The notes beneath the pieces were generated by a model. It was not told where the DNA came from and did not search any database. It was given only the letters and a program-made list of their open reading frames with translations. Made by a program: the position numbers and the translations under genes. Below are positions 1 to 8,025 of a DNA stretch of 39,053 nucleotides, piece by piece. The stretch lies in the NCBI GenBank assembly GCA_025454395.1, contig JALOOM010000047.1, forward strand, positions 1-39,053, written 5' to 3'. The stretch comes from Elainella sp. Prado103 (lineage in GTDB: Bacteria > Cyanobacteriota > Cyanobacteriia > Elainellales > Elainellaceae). How positions within the stretch are numbered: the first letter of the stretch is position 1; the number at the start of each line of letters is the position of its first letter.

Positions 1-60
1 ATCAAGATTTTTTAGATCAAGATTTTTTAGATCAAGACTTTTTAGATCAAGACTTTTGAA
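1..60. repeat. 15-bp tandem repeat, four units
   Basis: Four head-to-tail copies of ATCAAGATTTTTTAG (units at 1, 16, 31 and 46; later copies carry a T-to-C change and the last a divergent end). The array continues to the window edge, so its true length is unknown. The last codons and the stop of the MerR gene on the minus strand lie inside the final unit. Confidence 0.95.
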
Positions 61-460
61 TATTGGGGCAAATGGTATGGTGAATTCGCTCAATTTCGGG
101 TTGATCCTGCCATCCTGATAGAATGCCCAATAACTCCGCTTTCAGCAAGTTCAGCGCTTCAATTTGACGGGAGATCTCCACCACCTTGGCTTCTAGATGC
201 TGCTTCACCTCCCCACAGGGCAGCTCACCCTGATCATGTACAGATAAGATTTGCTGAATTTCCTTCAGGTTTAACCCTAACGCCTGGGATCGCCGGATAA
301 AAGCCAGGCGATTCAACGTTTCGGTATGAAACAACCGATAGCCCGACTCCGATCGCTCTACCGTTGGCGACAGCAAGCCAATCTCATCGTAGTAGCGAAT
401 GGTCTTGATCGGTAAACCACTGGTTTCCGCAACTTCTCCAATCTTCAGCAGCTTATTCAT
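47..460 (-). CDS. MerR-family transcriptional regulator, heavy-metal type
   Basis: A 137-residue MerR regulator. The N-terminal winged helix-turn-helix (about residues 5-75) carries the family signature KTIRYYDEIGLLSP and SGYRLF; the dimerisation helix follows (about 80-115). Cys82 (in GELPCGEVK) sits where ZntR, CadR and PbrR have their first metal-binding Cys, and the tail has a second candidate ligand group, His127-His128 and Cys131 (HHTICP). From the family, it would bind a promoter with a long spacer, untwist it when metal is bound, and act in the cytoplasm. The metal cannot be told from sequence. It follows the small membrane protein gene by 16 bases on the same strand, so the two are probably co-transcribed. 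No metal exporter or chaperone is visible next to it; the target may lie beyond the left edge. The 3' end runs into a tandem repeat. Confidence 0.9.
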   Translation of the reverse strand: MNKLLKIGEVAETSGLPIKTIRYYDEIGLLSPTVERSESGYRLFHTETLNRLAFIRRSQALGLNLKEIQQILSVHDQGELPCGEVKQHLEAKVVEISRQIEALNLLKAELLGILSGWQDQPEIERIHHTICPNIQKS

Positions 461-476
461 CGCATTTCAGGCAGGT

Positions 477-797
477 TCATTTCAAATGCGTTTCTGTGGG
501 ACGAGGCAAAGGGCGATCGGGATAACCAGTCAAATAACGCATTGGTACCGAGTTCACCTCAATCGACTCTAGCCGCGACTTGAATGGGCGTAAGGACTGC
601 CGCCAAACTCTGAGCACAATAGCAATGCCAACGATCGCTAAACCAGCTCCCATCAATGAAGCCCGCTGATTTACAGTTCCTAGTGCCAAATCCACTAGCC
701 CGATCGTCAACACAAAGCTGGAGACCGAGTCACGTCGTCGCAGGCTTCGCCATCCAACCTGCCAGCCTGATGGTTGGATGTTGTATTTTTGCGGCAT
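477..797 (-). CDS. small two-helix membrane protein, unknown function
   Basis: I do not recognise the family. The product of about 106 residues has a basic N-terminus (WRSLRRRDS), then two hydrophobic stretches (VSSFVLTIGLVDLAL and ASLMGAGLAIVGIAIVL) joined by a short polar turn, then a basic and proline-rich C-terminus. That suits an inner-membrane hairpin with both ends in the cytoplasm. Start choice: an upstream in-frame ATG at 815 has no ribosome binding site. The ATG at 797 is preceded by G-rich GGAGGGG and overlaps the stop of a possible upstream reading frame (TGATG), so I prefer 797. The gene reads directly into the MerR gene, so it may belong to that regulator's unit, but nothing in it shows metal binding. 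Confidence 0.65.
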   Translation of the reverse strand: MPQKYNIQPSGWQVGWRSLRRRDSVSSFVLTIGLVDLALGTVNQRASLMGAGLAIVGIAIVLRVWRQSLRPFKSRLESIEVNSVPMRYLTGYPDRPLPRPTETHLK

Positions 798-853
798 CAC
801 TCCAGCCCCCTCCATCTCACTGTCCAGGGATATAAGCCTTCGCCAATCCGCAT
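797..853 (-). CDS. possible 18-codon upstream ORF (leader peptide)
   Basis: On the minus strand an ATG at 853-851 opens 18 codons (peptide MRIGEGLYPWTVRWRGLE) ending in TGA at 799-797, which shares its A with the ATG of the membrane protein gene. An AGGAGG lies 16 bases upstream of the ATG (too far for ideal use) and an AGGGA is close by. This arrangement would allow translational coupling, but so short a frame can arise by chance. Confidence 0.25.
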   Translation of the reverse strand: MRIGEGLYPWTVRWRGLE

Positions 854-863
854 CTATCCCTGG
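824..863. promoter_or_regulatory. inverted repeat upstream of the membrane protein-MerR unit
   Basis: Perfect 9-base arms CCAGGGATA (824-832) and TATCCCTGG (855-863) separated by 22 bases, lying just upstream of the start codons. In RNA it would be a stem with a large loop; in DNA the arm centres are about three helical turns apart. It does not match the compact dyad of known MerR-type promoters. The possible leader ATG is in the loop next to one arm. Confidence 0.4.
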
Positions 864-944
864 TGCTTACCTCCTACTCTAGCGCGGGACTTCCAATCTG
901 GAACAAAGGGCACTGGAGGAAGAGGCTAGCGATGATCCGAGAGA

Positions 945-3900
945 CTAGCTGGGCAATGGCAGATAGGGCCGATCGCTAAAATCAGGTAAAATTACTGGCT
1001 CTTTAGTCAGTTTCTCTAGAATTAGCTCAATCGCTTTTTCAAGCTGAGTATCACAACCGTTCACCCAATCTTGTGGGGTAATCTCAACTTCAATATCCGG
1101 ATCGGTACCGTAATTTTCCACCTGCCAACCGACATCTTGAAACCAGAACGCATATTCTGGTTGGGTGACTGTTCCACCATCCACGAGCCGATGTTTAGGC
1201 GAGATGCCGATCACCCCACCCCAAGTCCGTTGACCTACTAATATCCCTAGTTGCATCAGCTTGAAGGCATGGCTAAACACATCCCCATCTGAACCTGCAT
1301 ATTCATTGGTGAGCGCCACGATTGGGCCAGCGATCGAATGCACCGGGTAGGGTTCCGGCTTGCCCCAGCGCGAGACATCGTAGCCAATTCGACGGCGAGC
1401 CAACTTTTCCAGAATCAATTGGGAAACATGACCACCACCGTTATAGCGAACATCTATAATTAGACCGGGTTTATGCACTTCCGCAAAATAGTAACGATGA
1501 AACTCGGCATAACCAAACGCAGACATATCGGGAACATGAATATACCCGACCTGCCCATTGGTTGCGGCTGCCACCTGTTGATAATTACACTCTACCCATT
1601 CCCGGTAGCGTAGCAGATGGTCACTGGCCAAAGTCTTCACTGTAATCGTGCGAGTTTGACCTGTCCAGGCGATCGGGGGTTCTACACTGGAGGTTTCTAG
1701 AGTGACAGGCTCTAGGGCAGGAGTTTCGGAAGTAGGAGTCTCGGAAGTAGGAGTCTCGGAAGTGGAAGTCTCTGAAGTAGAACCATCTAAAGTAGAAGTC
1801 TCTGAAGCCGAGCCGTCTAAAGGAGTACTTACAGGCGGAGATGGCTCAGCAAAAGTGAGTGCCACTTCACAATGGGCCTGGTTGACTAGCAAAGACTGAG
1901 GACTCTGATGGCGACTGACTCGCTCGCCGCCGATCGCCAATAACAGATCTCCTACTTTGATATTTACCCCCAGTTGTTGCAGCGGGGAAGCCTGATCAGT
2001 CCAAGTATCCCCCTGAATGATGTGGGCAATGCGATAGGCATCAAACTGCGGATCGTAGCGAAAATCGGCTCCTAGCAAGCCCAGCCGGTAATCGGGCTCA
2101 TCACGATAGTCTCCTCCCCATTCGTAGGCGTGGGAGGTACCCAATTCACCTTGCATCTCATCCACCAAATCGGCAAACTCCGATCGAACTGCCACCCGAT
2201 CCAACAGAGGACGATAGCGATCGTAGACCTTTGCCCAATCCACACCCGACATATCTGCCGTCCAGAATTGCTCTTGCTGCAATTGCCACACTTCCCGGAA
2301 CATTTGCTGCCACTCCTGCACCGGGTTCACCGCCACTCTGACCCGATCGAGATCGAGCCAGCCACTTTTCCGTCCGGGTTCGGTGTCTTTACGTTCCCGA
2401 TCCTGCGGCGAGATGCCACAGACCCGTAGCCGATGCCCCGAACGATAAATTAATGTTTTGCCATCTTTGCCAACCCGAAAACTACTGACTTCTGAAGCGA
2501 TCCGCTCCTGCTTTTGTGACTCAAAGTCATACATTTCCAGGGAGGTTTTGCCATTTCCTCCATTCTCCATCCGGTGATCCAAGCTGCCTCGCACCGGCTC
2601 AGTCAGAAATAGCACTTTACCTTCTACTCCCCAGATTTGCCGATAGATCCCCTCTGAAACCGGAAAGCCCAAAACCCGGTGGTGAATGCCCTCCAGATCG
2701 ACCTCTACCGTAATCGATTTCTCAGATTTTTCAGTTGATTTTGCTGCCTCAGATAGGGGGTGCTCCGGATCAGATGAGGCAGGTGGCAACTCAGCGGGGG
2801 AAGCACTGGCGGGATCGGTGATTGGTTGGGGCGAGGGCTCGATCGGCTCAGGGGTTTTGGGACTGTTTTGACCGTTCAGTAGGGCGGCAGAGAGGACGAA
2901 CGGCGAAGGAGTATCTGCTTTCAGGGCGATCAAAAAAGGGCGCATCGATTTGGGAAAGCTGAGGTCGAAATAGAGGTTGTCATAAACAGGGTTGAACTCT
3001 CGTTGGGAGAGAAAATAAATAAATTTGCCACTTGGATCAAAACAAGGGGCCACATCACGGAATCGCGGCTGGGTTAACTGGTGCGTCTCTCCAGTGGGTT
3101 GATGCCAGAGCTTAATTGAGTAGGTTTCCTGGGTTTCAGCACAGCTATAGGTGACCCACTGCCCATCGGGGGCCCAAGCAAATCCTCGGATGGCATGAAA
3201 ATCGCTGCGATCGATGATCTGTGAGGTTTTGCTGGTTAGATCAACCCAGATCAGCTCATGGCGATGGTTGCTCAACACCACCTGATCGGCTGTGGGAGAC
3301 ACTTCCAGCCAGCGAATACGTCCTAGATCCAACCCGCTGAGCCATGCGGAGGACGGATCTGCACTAGGGGTAAAGCCGACGGTAAAACTGGGGGTCAAAA
3401 TTTCTAATGTTTCATCCCCATGGCGATCCGCAACAGTGACCAAGCGCTGCGGATCCTGGAGCCAACGGGTCAGGCGATAGCGTACCCCTGCTTTCTGCCC
3501 CAATTGAAATGCCGGTCCTTCCCAGTTGCCAAAACAAAAGCTCTGACCGCGGGTTGTGATCGCGACGGAATGACCTTCTGGATGCAGATCATAACTGCTG
3601 AGCAGTTCTGCCGCATCGACAAACTTGCGTTGCCGTTGAATCTGGGGGCTATGAAATTCGATCGGAATCAAGCGATCGGTTTGAGCCAGCGGGTCGTAAC
3701 AAAATAGATCAGCCCCGGCATGGTAGACAATCAATCGTCCATCAGTGGTGGCATTGCGGGCATAGAAGAGGCGCTGCCGAGTATGCTGCTGTAAATCTTC
3801 ACCATTGGGGGTACAGGAATAGAGATTACCAATACCCTCGTGATCCGACAGAAAATAAATGCGATCGTTGATCCACATAGGAGCGGTCAAATTCCCCGGT

Positions 3901-4466
3901 AGATCGATCAATCGTCGAAAGGTGCCATTTCCATCGGGATCAATCCACAGTACCCCCACCCGACCGCCGCGATAGCGCTTCCAAATGGCTGGATCATGGG
4001 TATTACGCCCCAGCACAACCTGAAATCCCCTGCCTGTTGCAGCTCCATAGGCTAAGCTATGGGCCAACCCATAGGGCAGAAGTTCCGGTAGTCCGCCATC
4101 GCGTTCAATCCGATAGAGATGAGACAGGTGGCGCAAGGGTTGCTCGGCACTGCTAGCAAACAAAATATACTGGCTGTCAGGACTCCAACCGACCCCATGG
4201 GCAGCCCCCAAAAAGGTTAATCGCTGCGCCATACCACCCACCGCAGGCATACAGTAAACTTCGGAATGTCCTTCTTCTCGCCCCACAAATGCCAGCGATC
4301 GGCCATCGGGGGAAAGTAAAGGTCGTCGTACTTTGCCTAAATTAGCGGTGAGGCGATGGGCAACTCCACCGGCAACAGGCACACTCCAGAGATCATCTTC
4401 ACAAACAAATACAACGCGATCGTTCCCGACTGTGGGATACCGATAGTAACCAAATTGTTGACTCAT
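945..4466 (-). CDS. tricorn-like S41 serine protease with beta-propeller and PDZ domains
   Basis: An 1173-residue protein with the tricorn protease architecture. TolB/WD40-like propeller repeats fill about residues 1-540, for example SPDGRSLAFVGREEG and DPSGKFIYFLSQREF. A Pro/Ser/Glu-rich linker spans about 545-600, followed by the second propeller part, the helical core, a PDZ domain (about 800-945) and the S41 protease domain. The tricorn catalytic residues are all identifiable: Ser778-His779 in GTSHAYE, nucleophile Ser1059 in NEYAGSDGDVFSH, and Glu1117 in WQVENYGTDPD. The Ser-to-Glu spacing of 58 equals that of archaeal tricorn. From the family, it trims peptides downstream of larger proteases, in the cytoplasm; no signal peptide is seen. 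Unusual: about 60 residues of Thr/Ser/Glu/Pro repeats (around 873-932) interrupt the PDZ domain between two strands. The start ATG has no clear ribosome binding site. The kinase gene lies upstream on the same strand, 219 bases away. Confidence 0.9.
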   Translation of the reverse strand: MSQQFGYYRYPTVGNDRVVFVCEDDLWSVPVAGGVAHRLTANLGKVRRPLLSPDGRSLAFVGREEGHSEVYCMPAVGGMAQRLTFLGAAHGVGWSPDSQYILFASSAEQPLRHLSHLYRIERDGGLPELLPYGLAHSLAYGAATGRGFQVVLGRNTHDPAIWKRYRGGRVGVLWIDPDGNGTFRRLIDLPGNLTAPMWINDRIYFLSDHEGIGNLYSCTPNGEDLQQHTRQRLFYARNATTDGRLIVYHAGADLFCYDPLAQTDRLIPIEFHSPQIQRQRKFVDAAELLSSYDLHPEGHSVAITTRGQSFCFGNWEGPAFQLGQKAGVRYRLTRWLQDPQRLVTVADRHGDETLEILTPSFTVGFTPSADPSSAWLSGLDLGRIRWLEVSPTADQVVLSNHRHELIWVDLTSKTSQIIDRSDFHAIRGFAWAPDGQWVTYSCAETQETYSIKLWHQPTGETHQLTQPRFRDVAPCFDPSGKFIYFLSQREFNPVYDNLYFDLSFPKSMRPFLIALKADTPSPFVLSAALLNGQNSPKTPEPIEPSPQPITDPASASPAELPPASSDPEHPLSEAAKSTEKSEKSITVEVDLEGIHHRVLGFPVSEGIYRQIWGVEGKVLFLTEPVRGSLDHRMENGGNGKTSLEMYDFESQKQERIASEVSSFRVGKDGKTLIYRSGHRLRVCGISPQDRERKDTEPGRKSGWLDLDRVRVAVNPVQEWQQMFREVWQLQQEQFWTADMSGVDWAKVYDRYRPLLDRVAVRSEFADLVDEMQGELGTSHAYEWGGDYRDEPDYRLGLLGADFRYDPQFDAYRIAHIIQGDTWTDQASPLQQLGVNIKVGDLLLAIGGERVSRHQSPQSLLVNQAHCEVALTFAEPSPPVSTPLDGSASETSTLDGSTSETSTSETPTSETPTSETPALEPVTLETSSVEPPIAWTGQTRTITVKTLASDHLLRYREWVECNYQQVAAATNGQVGYIHVPDMSAFGYAEFHRYYFAEVHKPGLIIDVRYNGGGHVSQLILEKLARRRIGYDVSRWGKPEPYPVHSIAGPIVALTNEYAGSDGDVFSHAFKLMQLGILVGQRTWGGVIGISPKHRLVDGGTVTQPEYAFWFQDVGWQVENYGTDPDIEVEITPQDWVNGCDTQLEKAIELILEKLTKEPVILPDFSDRPYLPLPS
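1720..1824. repeat. 15-bp repeat array inside the protease gene
   Basis: Seven consecutive 15-base units. The first three are near-identical GGAGTCTCGGAAGTA and the rest are progressively diverged (units at 1720, 1735, 1750, 1765, 1780, 1795 and 1810). Because 15 is a multiple of three the frame is kept, giving TSETP/TSETS-type pentapeptides in the PDZ insertion. The first units match almost exactly, so expansion looks recent. Confidence 0.9.
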
Positions 4467-4578
4467 GCCGTTGGTTCGGGAGGTGAGAAATTTTTTCCAT
4501 TAAAGCCTGCCTCACCGAAAACGAGGGTGTCAATTGCAGCGATTTCTCCCCGGTTCTTCTGGATTTGCATCCAGTTTT

Positions 4579-4650
4579 CAGTCCATGCCTCAGTCCATAC
4601 CTCAGTCCATGCCTCAATCCATGCCTCAGTCCACACCTCAATCCATGCAA
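4579..4650. repeat. 12-bp tandem repeat, six units
   Basis: Six copies of CAGTCCATGCCT with single-base variation (units start at 4579, 4591, 4603, 4615, 4627 and 4639). They lie in the 219-base spacer between the sensor kinase stop and the protease start. The period of 12 keeps reading frames open, which explains open frames here that I do not consider genes. Confidence 0.9.
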
Positions 4651-4685
4651 GAGGAGCGATCACACTGCACCGCGTTGAGCCACCT

Positions 4686-6704
4686 TTAACCAATCGGGGC
4701 TGACTCGATCGAAGCAGCCGTGCCATTGGGAGGATTTTCATTGCCCCCAGGTTCAATCACGGGCTTGACCACGGGCAAGGCCACTTTCACCGTTGTGCCA
4801 TGCCCCAAACCCACACTGTAAAGGCTAATCTGCCCACCCATCATTTCAATCAAATTTCGAGAGATGGCCAGCCCTAAACCTGTCCCCTCAAAGCGGCGAG
4901 TCGTGGAACCATCTACCATGACAAAGGGACGAAACAACTTATGTTGTTGGGAAGGATCGATGCCAATTCCCGTATCCTGCACCGCAATTACCACCCATTG
5001 CCCACTGTCATTGCCGTTGTGATCAGTACGATGGCCATTGGCAGTGGCCGATCGCGAACCAAATTCGTCTCCATCTTCCAGCCGCATTTGTACCGTGATG
5101 CTGCCCTGCTCGGTGAACTTGATTGCGTTGTAGATGATGTTGAGTAGCACCTGTTTCAAACGGGCCGGATCTGCCTTCACTAAGATCGGTTCGGGAAACT
5201 CAGGGGTACGAAATTCCAACCCTTTCTGCTGAATTTGCACCAGTTGTAAATCCACGACATCTTTGAGGATTTGCCGCAGATCCAGTGTTTCGATCGAAAG
5301 CCGGACTTTCTTCTGTTCGATCCGTTGAATATCCAGAATGTCATTGATGATATTCAGGAGGTGGATCGCGGCTTTGTGTGCCTGCTGCAAGAAGTCGATC
5401 TCTTCTTCACGGCTATCGCAACAGTCATCCACAACGAGCTGAATACAGTTGATGATCGCGTTTAAGGGCGTGCGCAACTCATGGGAAGTGTTGGCTAAAA
5501 ACTGGCTTTTGAGTTGGTTGGCTGCTTCCGCTTCCTGCCAGGCCGATTCCAGTTCTTTGGCACGCTCTTCCAATCGCCCCACCATGTTGTCCAGCACTTC
5601 TGCTAAGTGGTTGAGCTCGCGAATCCGAAAATTTTTGGGGGCTCGTTCCAACGGATCACGACGGTGAATGCGCAGAGCATACTTCCCCAATTGTTCGATC
5701 GGCAAAGCTAAATCGCGAGCCATATAGAGCATGGCCAGCAGATGGGCTGCTAGCAATCCCACCGTTAAAATCAGCAGAATTTGGGTGATTTGATCCAACC
5801 CCTTGAGGGCAACTTCGGCCGGAGTAACGGCTAAGATGGCCCAGGTTTTGCGATCGGTGGTGGTGGTGGGCACCTTCAAAGGGGTAAACCCAACCACCCA
5901 CTCCATTTGATCACCGGTCAGGTTGAGTAGTCGGGCATCGGCATTGCCCTGTTGGATGGTCGTGAGAATATCCTGCAAGCGATCACCATTTGCCGACTTA
6001 GCAATGTTCAACCCAATTTGACCTGGAAACGGGTGGGCTAAAAAAGTACCATCTTCATCGATCACAATCGTGCTGCTCTGCAATGTGCCAGGAACATCTG
6101 GGTCAGCCGGATTGGCTTCCGTTTGTTTGATGACCGTCTGGGCTGTCAGGCTATAGCGCAACTGCCCTGTGGTGTTGTAGACCGGCGTGCTCAGTAGCAG
6201 ATTGAGTTGGCTAGATTCAGGACTTTGCTCCGGCTGGTTGATTTGATTGATCGTCAAGGTGTAAGCGCCTAGATCAAGTCCGCCGGGATTGCGCTGTTTT
6301 GCCCACCCGCTGGTATCGATCGGATCTAAAACCCGATTGCCACAGGTGCTGGCGATCATAGTAGCCGTTTCCAGATCTTTGAGCTGAAGACAGCGAACCT
6401 CTGTGGGTAATCGAGAAGACTGAAGCTGATTGAGAAAGAGTTCTGCCGAAGCCGGTGAGCCAAATTGCAACGGAGCCGTTTCGCTGGCAATCGCCAGACT
6501 CGCCTGAAGGGCATTAATCGAATTCTGGATCGCCTGCTCTTCTTGAACTGCTCTTTGCTTGAGATTTTCTCGTGCAGTTTCCAACAAACTACTCCGTGCT
6601 TTCCGAAAAGTCACTGCCATCCCCAAAAACAAAATGGGGATACTGAGCAGCAAAATCCGCAGCAGGAGAATGCGGCGAAACGAAGACTGACCCACCATAG
6701 CCAT
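4686..6704 (-). CDS. membrane sensor histidine kinase (Cache-like, HAMP, HisKA, HATPase)
   Basis: A 672-residue orphan sensor kinase. Transmembrane helix 1 is at about 11-33, then an extracytoplasmic sensor region of about 270 residues that looks like a double Cache fold (for example STIVIDEDGTFLAHPFPG), transmembrane helix 2 at about 308-328, HAMP at about 329-380, and a coiled coil. The H-box ANTSHELRTPLNA has phospho-acceptor His408. The ATPase domain has the N-box (NAIKFTEQG, Asn526), G1 (DTGIGID from Asp577) and G2 (GTGLGLAIS, about 606). All kinase motifs are intact. From the family, it senses a small extracellular ligand or physical cue and phosphorylates a response regulator; none is encoded in this window and there is no receiver domain, so its partner is elsewhere. 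A second ATG two codons in is also possible. A 16-base palindrome lies about 29 bases upstream of the start. Confidence 0.93.
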   Translation of the reverse strand: MAMVGQSSFRRILLLRILLLSIPILFLGMAVTFRKARSSLLETARENLKQRAVQEEQAIQNSINALQASLAIASETAPLQFGSPASAELFLNQLQSSRLPTEVRCLQLKDLETATMIASTCGNRVLDPIDTSGWAKQRNPGGLDLGAYTLTINQINQPEQSPESSQLNLLLSTPVYNTTGQLRYSLTAQTVIKQTEANPADPDVPGTLQSSTIVIDEDGTFLAHPFPGQIGLNIAKSANGDRLQDILTTIQQGNADARLLNLTGDQMEWVVGFTPLKVPTTTTDRKTWAILAVTPAEVALKGLDQITQILLILTVGLLAAHLLAMLYMARDLALPIEQLGKYALRIHRRDPLERAPKNFRIRELNHLAEVLDNMVGRLEERAKELESAWQEAEAANQLKSQFLANTSHELRTPLNAIINCIQLVVDDCCDSREEEIDFLQQAHKAAIHLLNIINDILDIQRIEQKKVRLSIETLDLRQILKDVVDLQLVQIQQKGLEFRTPEFPEPILVKADPARLKQVLLNIIYNAIKFTEQGSITVQMRLEDGDEFGSRSATANGHRTDHNGNDSGQWVVIAVQDTGIGIDPSQQHKLFRPFVMVDGSTTRRFEGTGLGLAISRNLIEMMGGQISLYSVGLGHGTTVKVALPVVKPVIEPGGNENPPNGTAASIESAPIG

Positions 6705-6732
6705 AACTCAGTTCCAATGTGAGTGGTCACCC

Positions 6733-6748
6733 TAGGGATGCATCCCTA
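6733..6748. promoter_or_regulatory. 16-base perfect palindrome upstream of the sensor kinase gene
   Basis: TAGGGATGCATCCCTA is a perfect palindrome followed by the AT-rich near-dyad ATTAAGATTAAT. It sits about 29 bases upstream of the kinase start codon on the minus strand, a position typical of an operator or core-promoter overlap. No known factor site is recognised. Confidence 0.4.
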
Positions 6749-6914
6749 ATTAAGATTAATACCCAACCCGTCCGGATCAGTGGGGCATCTGTCAGAGAAA
6801 TTGATTTCTTCAAACACTCTTCATTCAGCTTACATTGGATCAAAACTGGCCCAACGGGTAGCAGCACTTCGATCGAGGAGAGTCAGCGAGTTCAGTAAGA
6901 ATATAGATGCTCTC

Positions 6915-6956
6915 CTCAAGATCAATCACTCAAGATCAATCACTCAAGATCAATTA
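6915..6956. repeat. 14-bp tandem repeat, three units
   Basis: Three copies of CTCAAGATCAATCA at 6915, 6929 and 6943 (the last ends TTA). Intergenic. Confidence 0.9.
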
Positions 6957-6967
6957 TTCATTTAGTC

Positions 6968-7009
6968 AGTCACAAAATCTAAGTTACAAAATCTAGGTCA
7001 CAAAATCGA
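6968..7009. repeat. 14-bp tandem repeat, three units
   Basis: Three copies of AGTCACAAAATCTA at 6968, 6982 and 6996, each with one to two changes. The unit is unrelated to the array that ends 11 bases upstream. Confidence 0.85.
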
Positions 7010-7036
7010 TCAGTTACTCCCAGGCAACTCTTCCTA

Positions 7037-7092
7037 GGCGACTTCCCTCAGGCGATTTCCCTCAGGCGATTTCCCTCAGGCGACTTCCCTCA
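7037..7092. repeat. 14-bp tandem repeat, four units
   Basis: Four copies of GGCGACTTCCCTCA (7037, 7051, 7065 and 7079) with a single C/T variation. The core GGCGACTTCCCT reappears on the other side of the RibD-like gene at about 7975-8000. Confidence 0.93.
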
Positions 7093-7200
7093 GGCGGCTG
7101 ATCAACCTTCAGCATAGCTCTTAAATGCAGCGATGCGGTTGGGTTCACCCCCTCTCACCTGTCCCTCCCTCACCCATCCCCCCCTCACCCGTCCCCCACC

Positions 7201-7959
7201 ATGTCTGCGACCGATCGACCTGATGTTCTGCCACTTGCTGCTTCGCCACCCCATCCCTCTTGCCCACTCAGACTCGATCGACCTTACACGACCCTAGTGC
7301 TGGCCATGAGTGCAGATGGCAAAATTGCCGATCGCGATCGGGCTGCGGCCCGGTTTGGCTCGCCGCGAGATAAACAGCACCTTGAAACTCAAATTGCTCA
7401 GTCGGATGCCGTTTTGTTCGGCGCAGGCACCCTGCGAGCCTATGGCACGACCCTGCGCGTCACCCAACCCAACCTGTTAGCCCTGCGAGCTCAACAAGGC
7501 CAACCCAGCCAACCGATCCAGATTGTTTGCTCCCAATCCGGTCAGTTTGCGCCCCAGCTCCCGTTCTTTCAGCAGCCGGTTCCCCGTTGGCTTCTGAGCT
7601 GTCCCAATCCCGATCCTGACCAACTAGCACAGTGGAATTCCCTATTTGAGCGGTTGATCCCGCTTTGTCAGTCCGCAGGCCAAACAGATTGGCACGCTAC
7701 CTTACAGCAATTGCAACGATTGGGGATCGATCGGTTGGCAATTACGGGAGGGAGCGAACTAGCAGCCGATCTGTTCGCTGCTGATCTGATCGACGAGTTT
7801 TGGTTGACTATCTGCCCGCTTCTGTTGGGTGGCATTCAGGCTCCCAGTCCGATCGGTGGGTGGGGCCGTTTAGAAACAGAGGCAGCGCGATTGACCTTAC
7901 TGTCTTGTGAGGTGATCGATCAAGAGGTGTTTCTACACTATCGTCGAGCAAATGAATGA
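7201..7959 (+). CDS. RibD C-terminal-type reductase (riboflavin pathway family)
   Basis: A 252-residue protein consisting of the NADPH-dependent reductase half of RibD; the zinc deaminase half is absent. Family signatures in order: TLVLAMSADGKIADRD (about residues 31-46), FGSPRDKQHL, SDAVLFGAGTLRAYG, and near the C-terminus the nucleotide-binding ITGGSELAADLF and the segment DEFWLTICPLLLGG. Known members reduce 5-amino-6-ribosylamino-uracil 5'-phosphate or act on other DHFR-like substrates, in the cytoplasm. Whether this one makes riboflavin or is a side paralogue cannot be judged from the window, since no other rib gene is present. The ATG at 7201 lies after a C-rich stretch without a Shine-Dalgarno; the next ATG falls inside the conserved MSADGKIA motif, so translation must begin upstream of it. 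Confidence 0.85.
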   Translation: MSATDRPDVLPLAASPPHPSCPLRLDRPYTTLVLAMSADGKIADRDRAAARFGSPRDKQHLETQIAQSDAVLFGAGTLRAYGTTLRVTQPNLLALRAQQGQPSQPIQIVCSQSGQFAPQLPFFQQPVPRWLLSCPNPDPDQLAQWNSLFERLIPLCQSAGQTDWHATLQQLQRLGIDRLAITGGSELAADLFAADLIDEFWLTICPLLLGGIQAPSPIGGWGRLETEAARLTLLSCEVIDQEVFLHYRRANE

Positions 7960-7974
7960 GAAGGCAAGCGACTT

Positions 7975-8000
7975 GGTGACTTCCCTTGGCGACTTCCCTT
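7975..8000. repeat. 13-bp repeat pair related to the array at 7037
   Basis: GGTGACTTCCCTT (7975) and GGCGACTTCCCTT (7988), followed by another GGCG. The core is shared with the four-unit array upstream of the RibD-like gene. Confidence 0.7.
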
Positions 8001-8025
8001 GGCGCGTCCTGTAGGCAAGCCCCAT

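Larger units (their letters stand above)
6705..7200. other. divergent spacer with repeats, no gene
   Basis: About 500 bases between two divergently transcribed genes. It holds a 16-base palindrome near the kinase start, three successive unrelated 14-base tandem arrays, and then a C-rich run (CCCTCACC-like words, about 7148-7200) directly before the RibD-like start codon. The only open frames are short and unsupported. Promoters for both flanking genes should be here but I cannot place them. Confidence 0.7.

Noticed and set aside
1-60. Tandem arrays as CRISPR
   Set aside because: Units are directly adjacent with no spacers and are only 7-16 bases long; the same holds for every array in the window. 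No cas gene is present.
1702-3707. Several plus-strand frames opposite the protease gene
   Set aside because: They are antisense shadows of a well-supported gene whose catalytic motifs are on the minus strand; the one at 1702 merely reads the 15-base array.
4463-4756. Open frame across the 12-base repeats before the protease gene
   Set aside because: It is open because the 12-base period contains no stop; the peptide is WTEAWIEA-like repeat, it overlaps the kinase 3' end, and it has no ribosome binding site.
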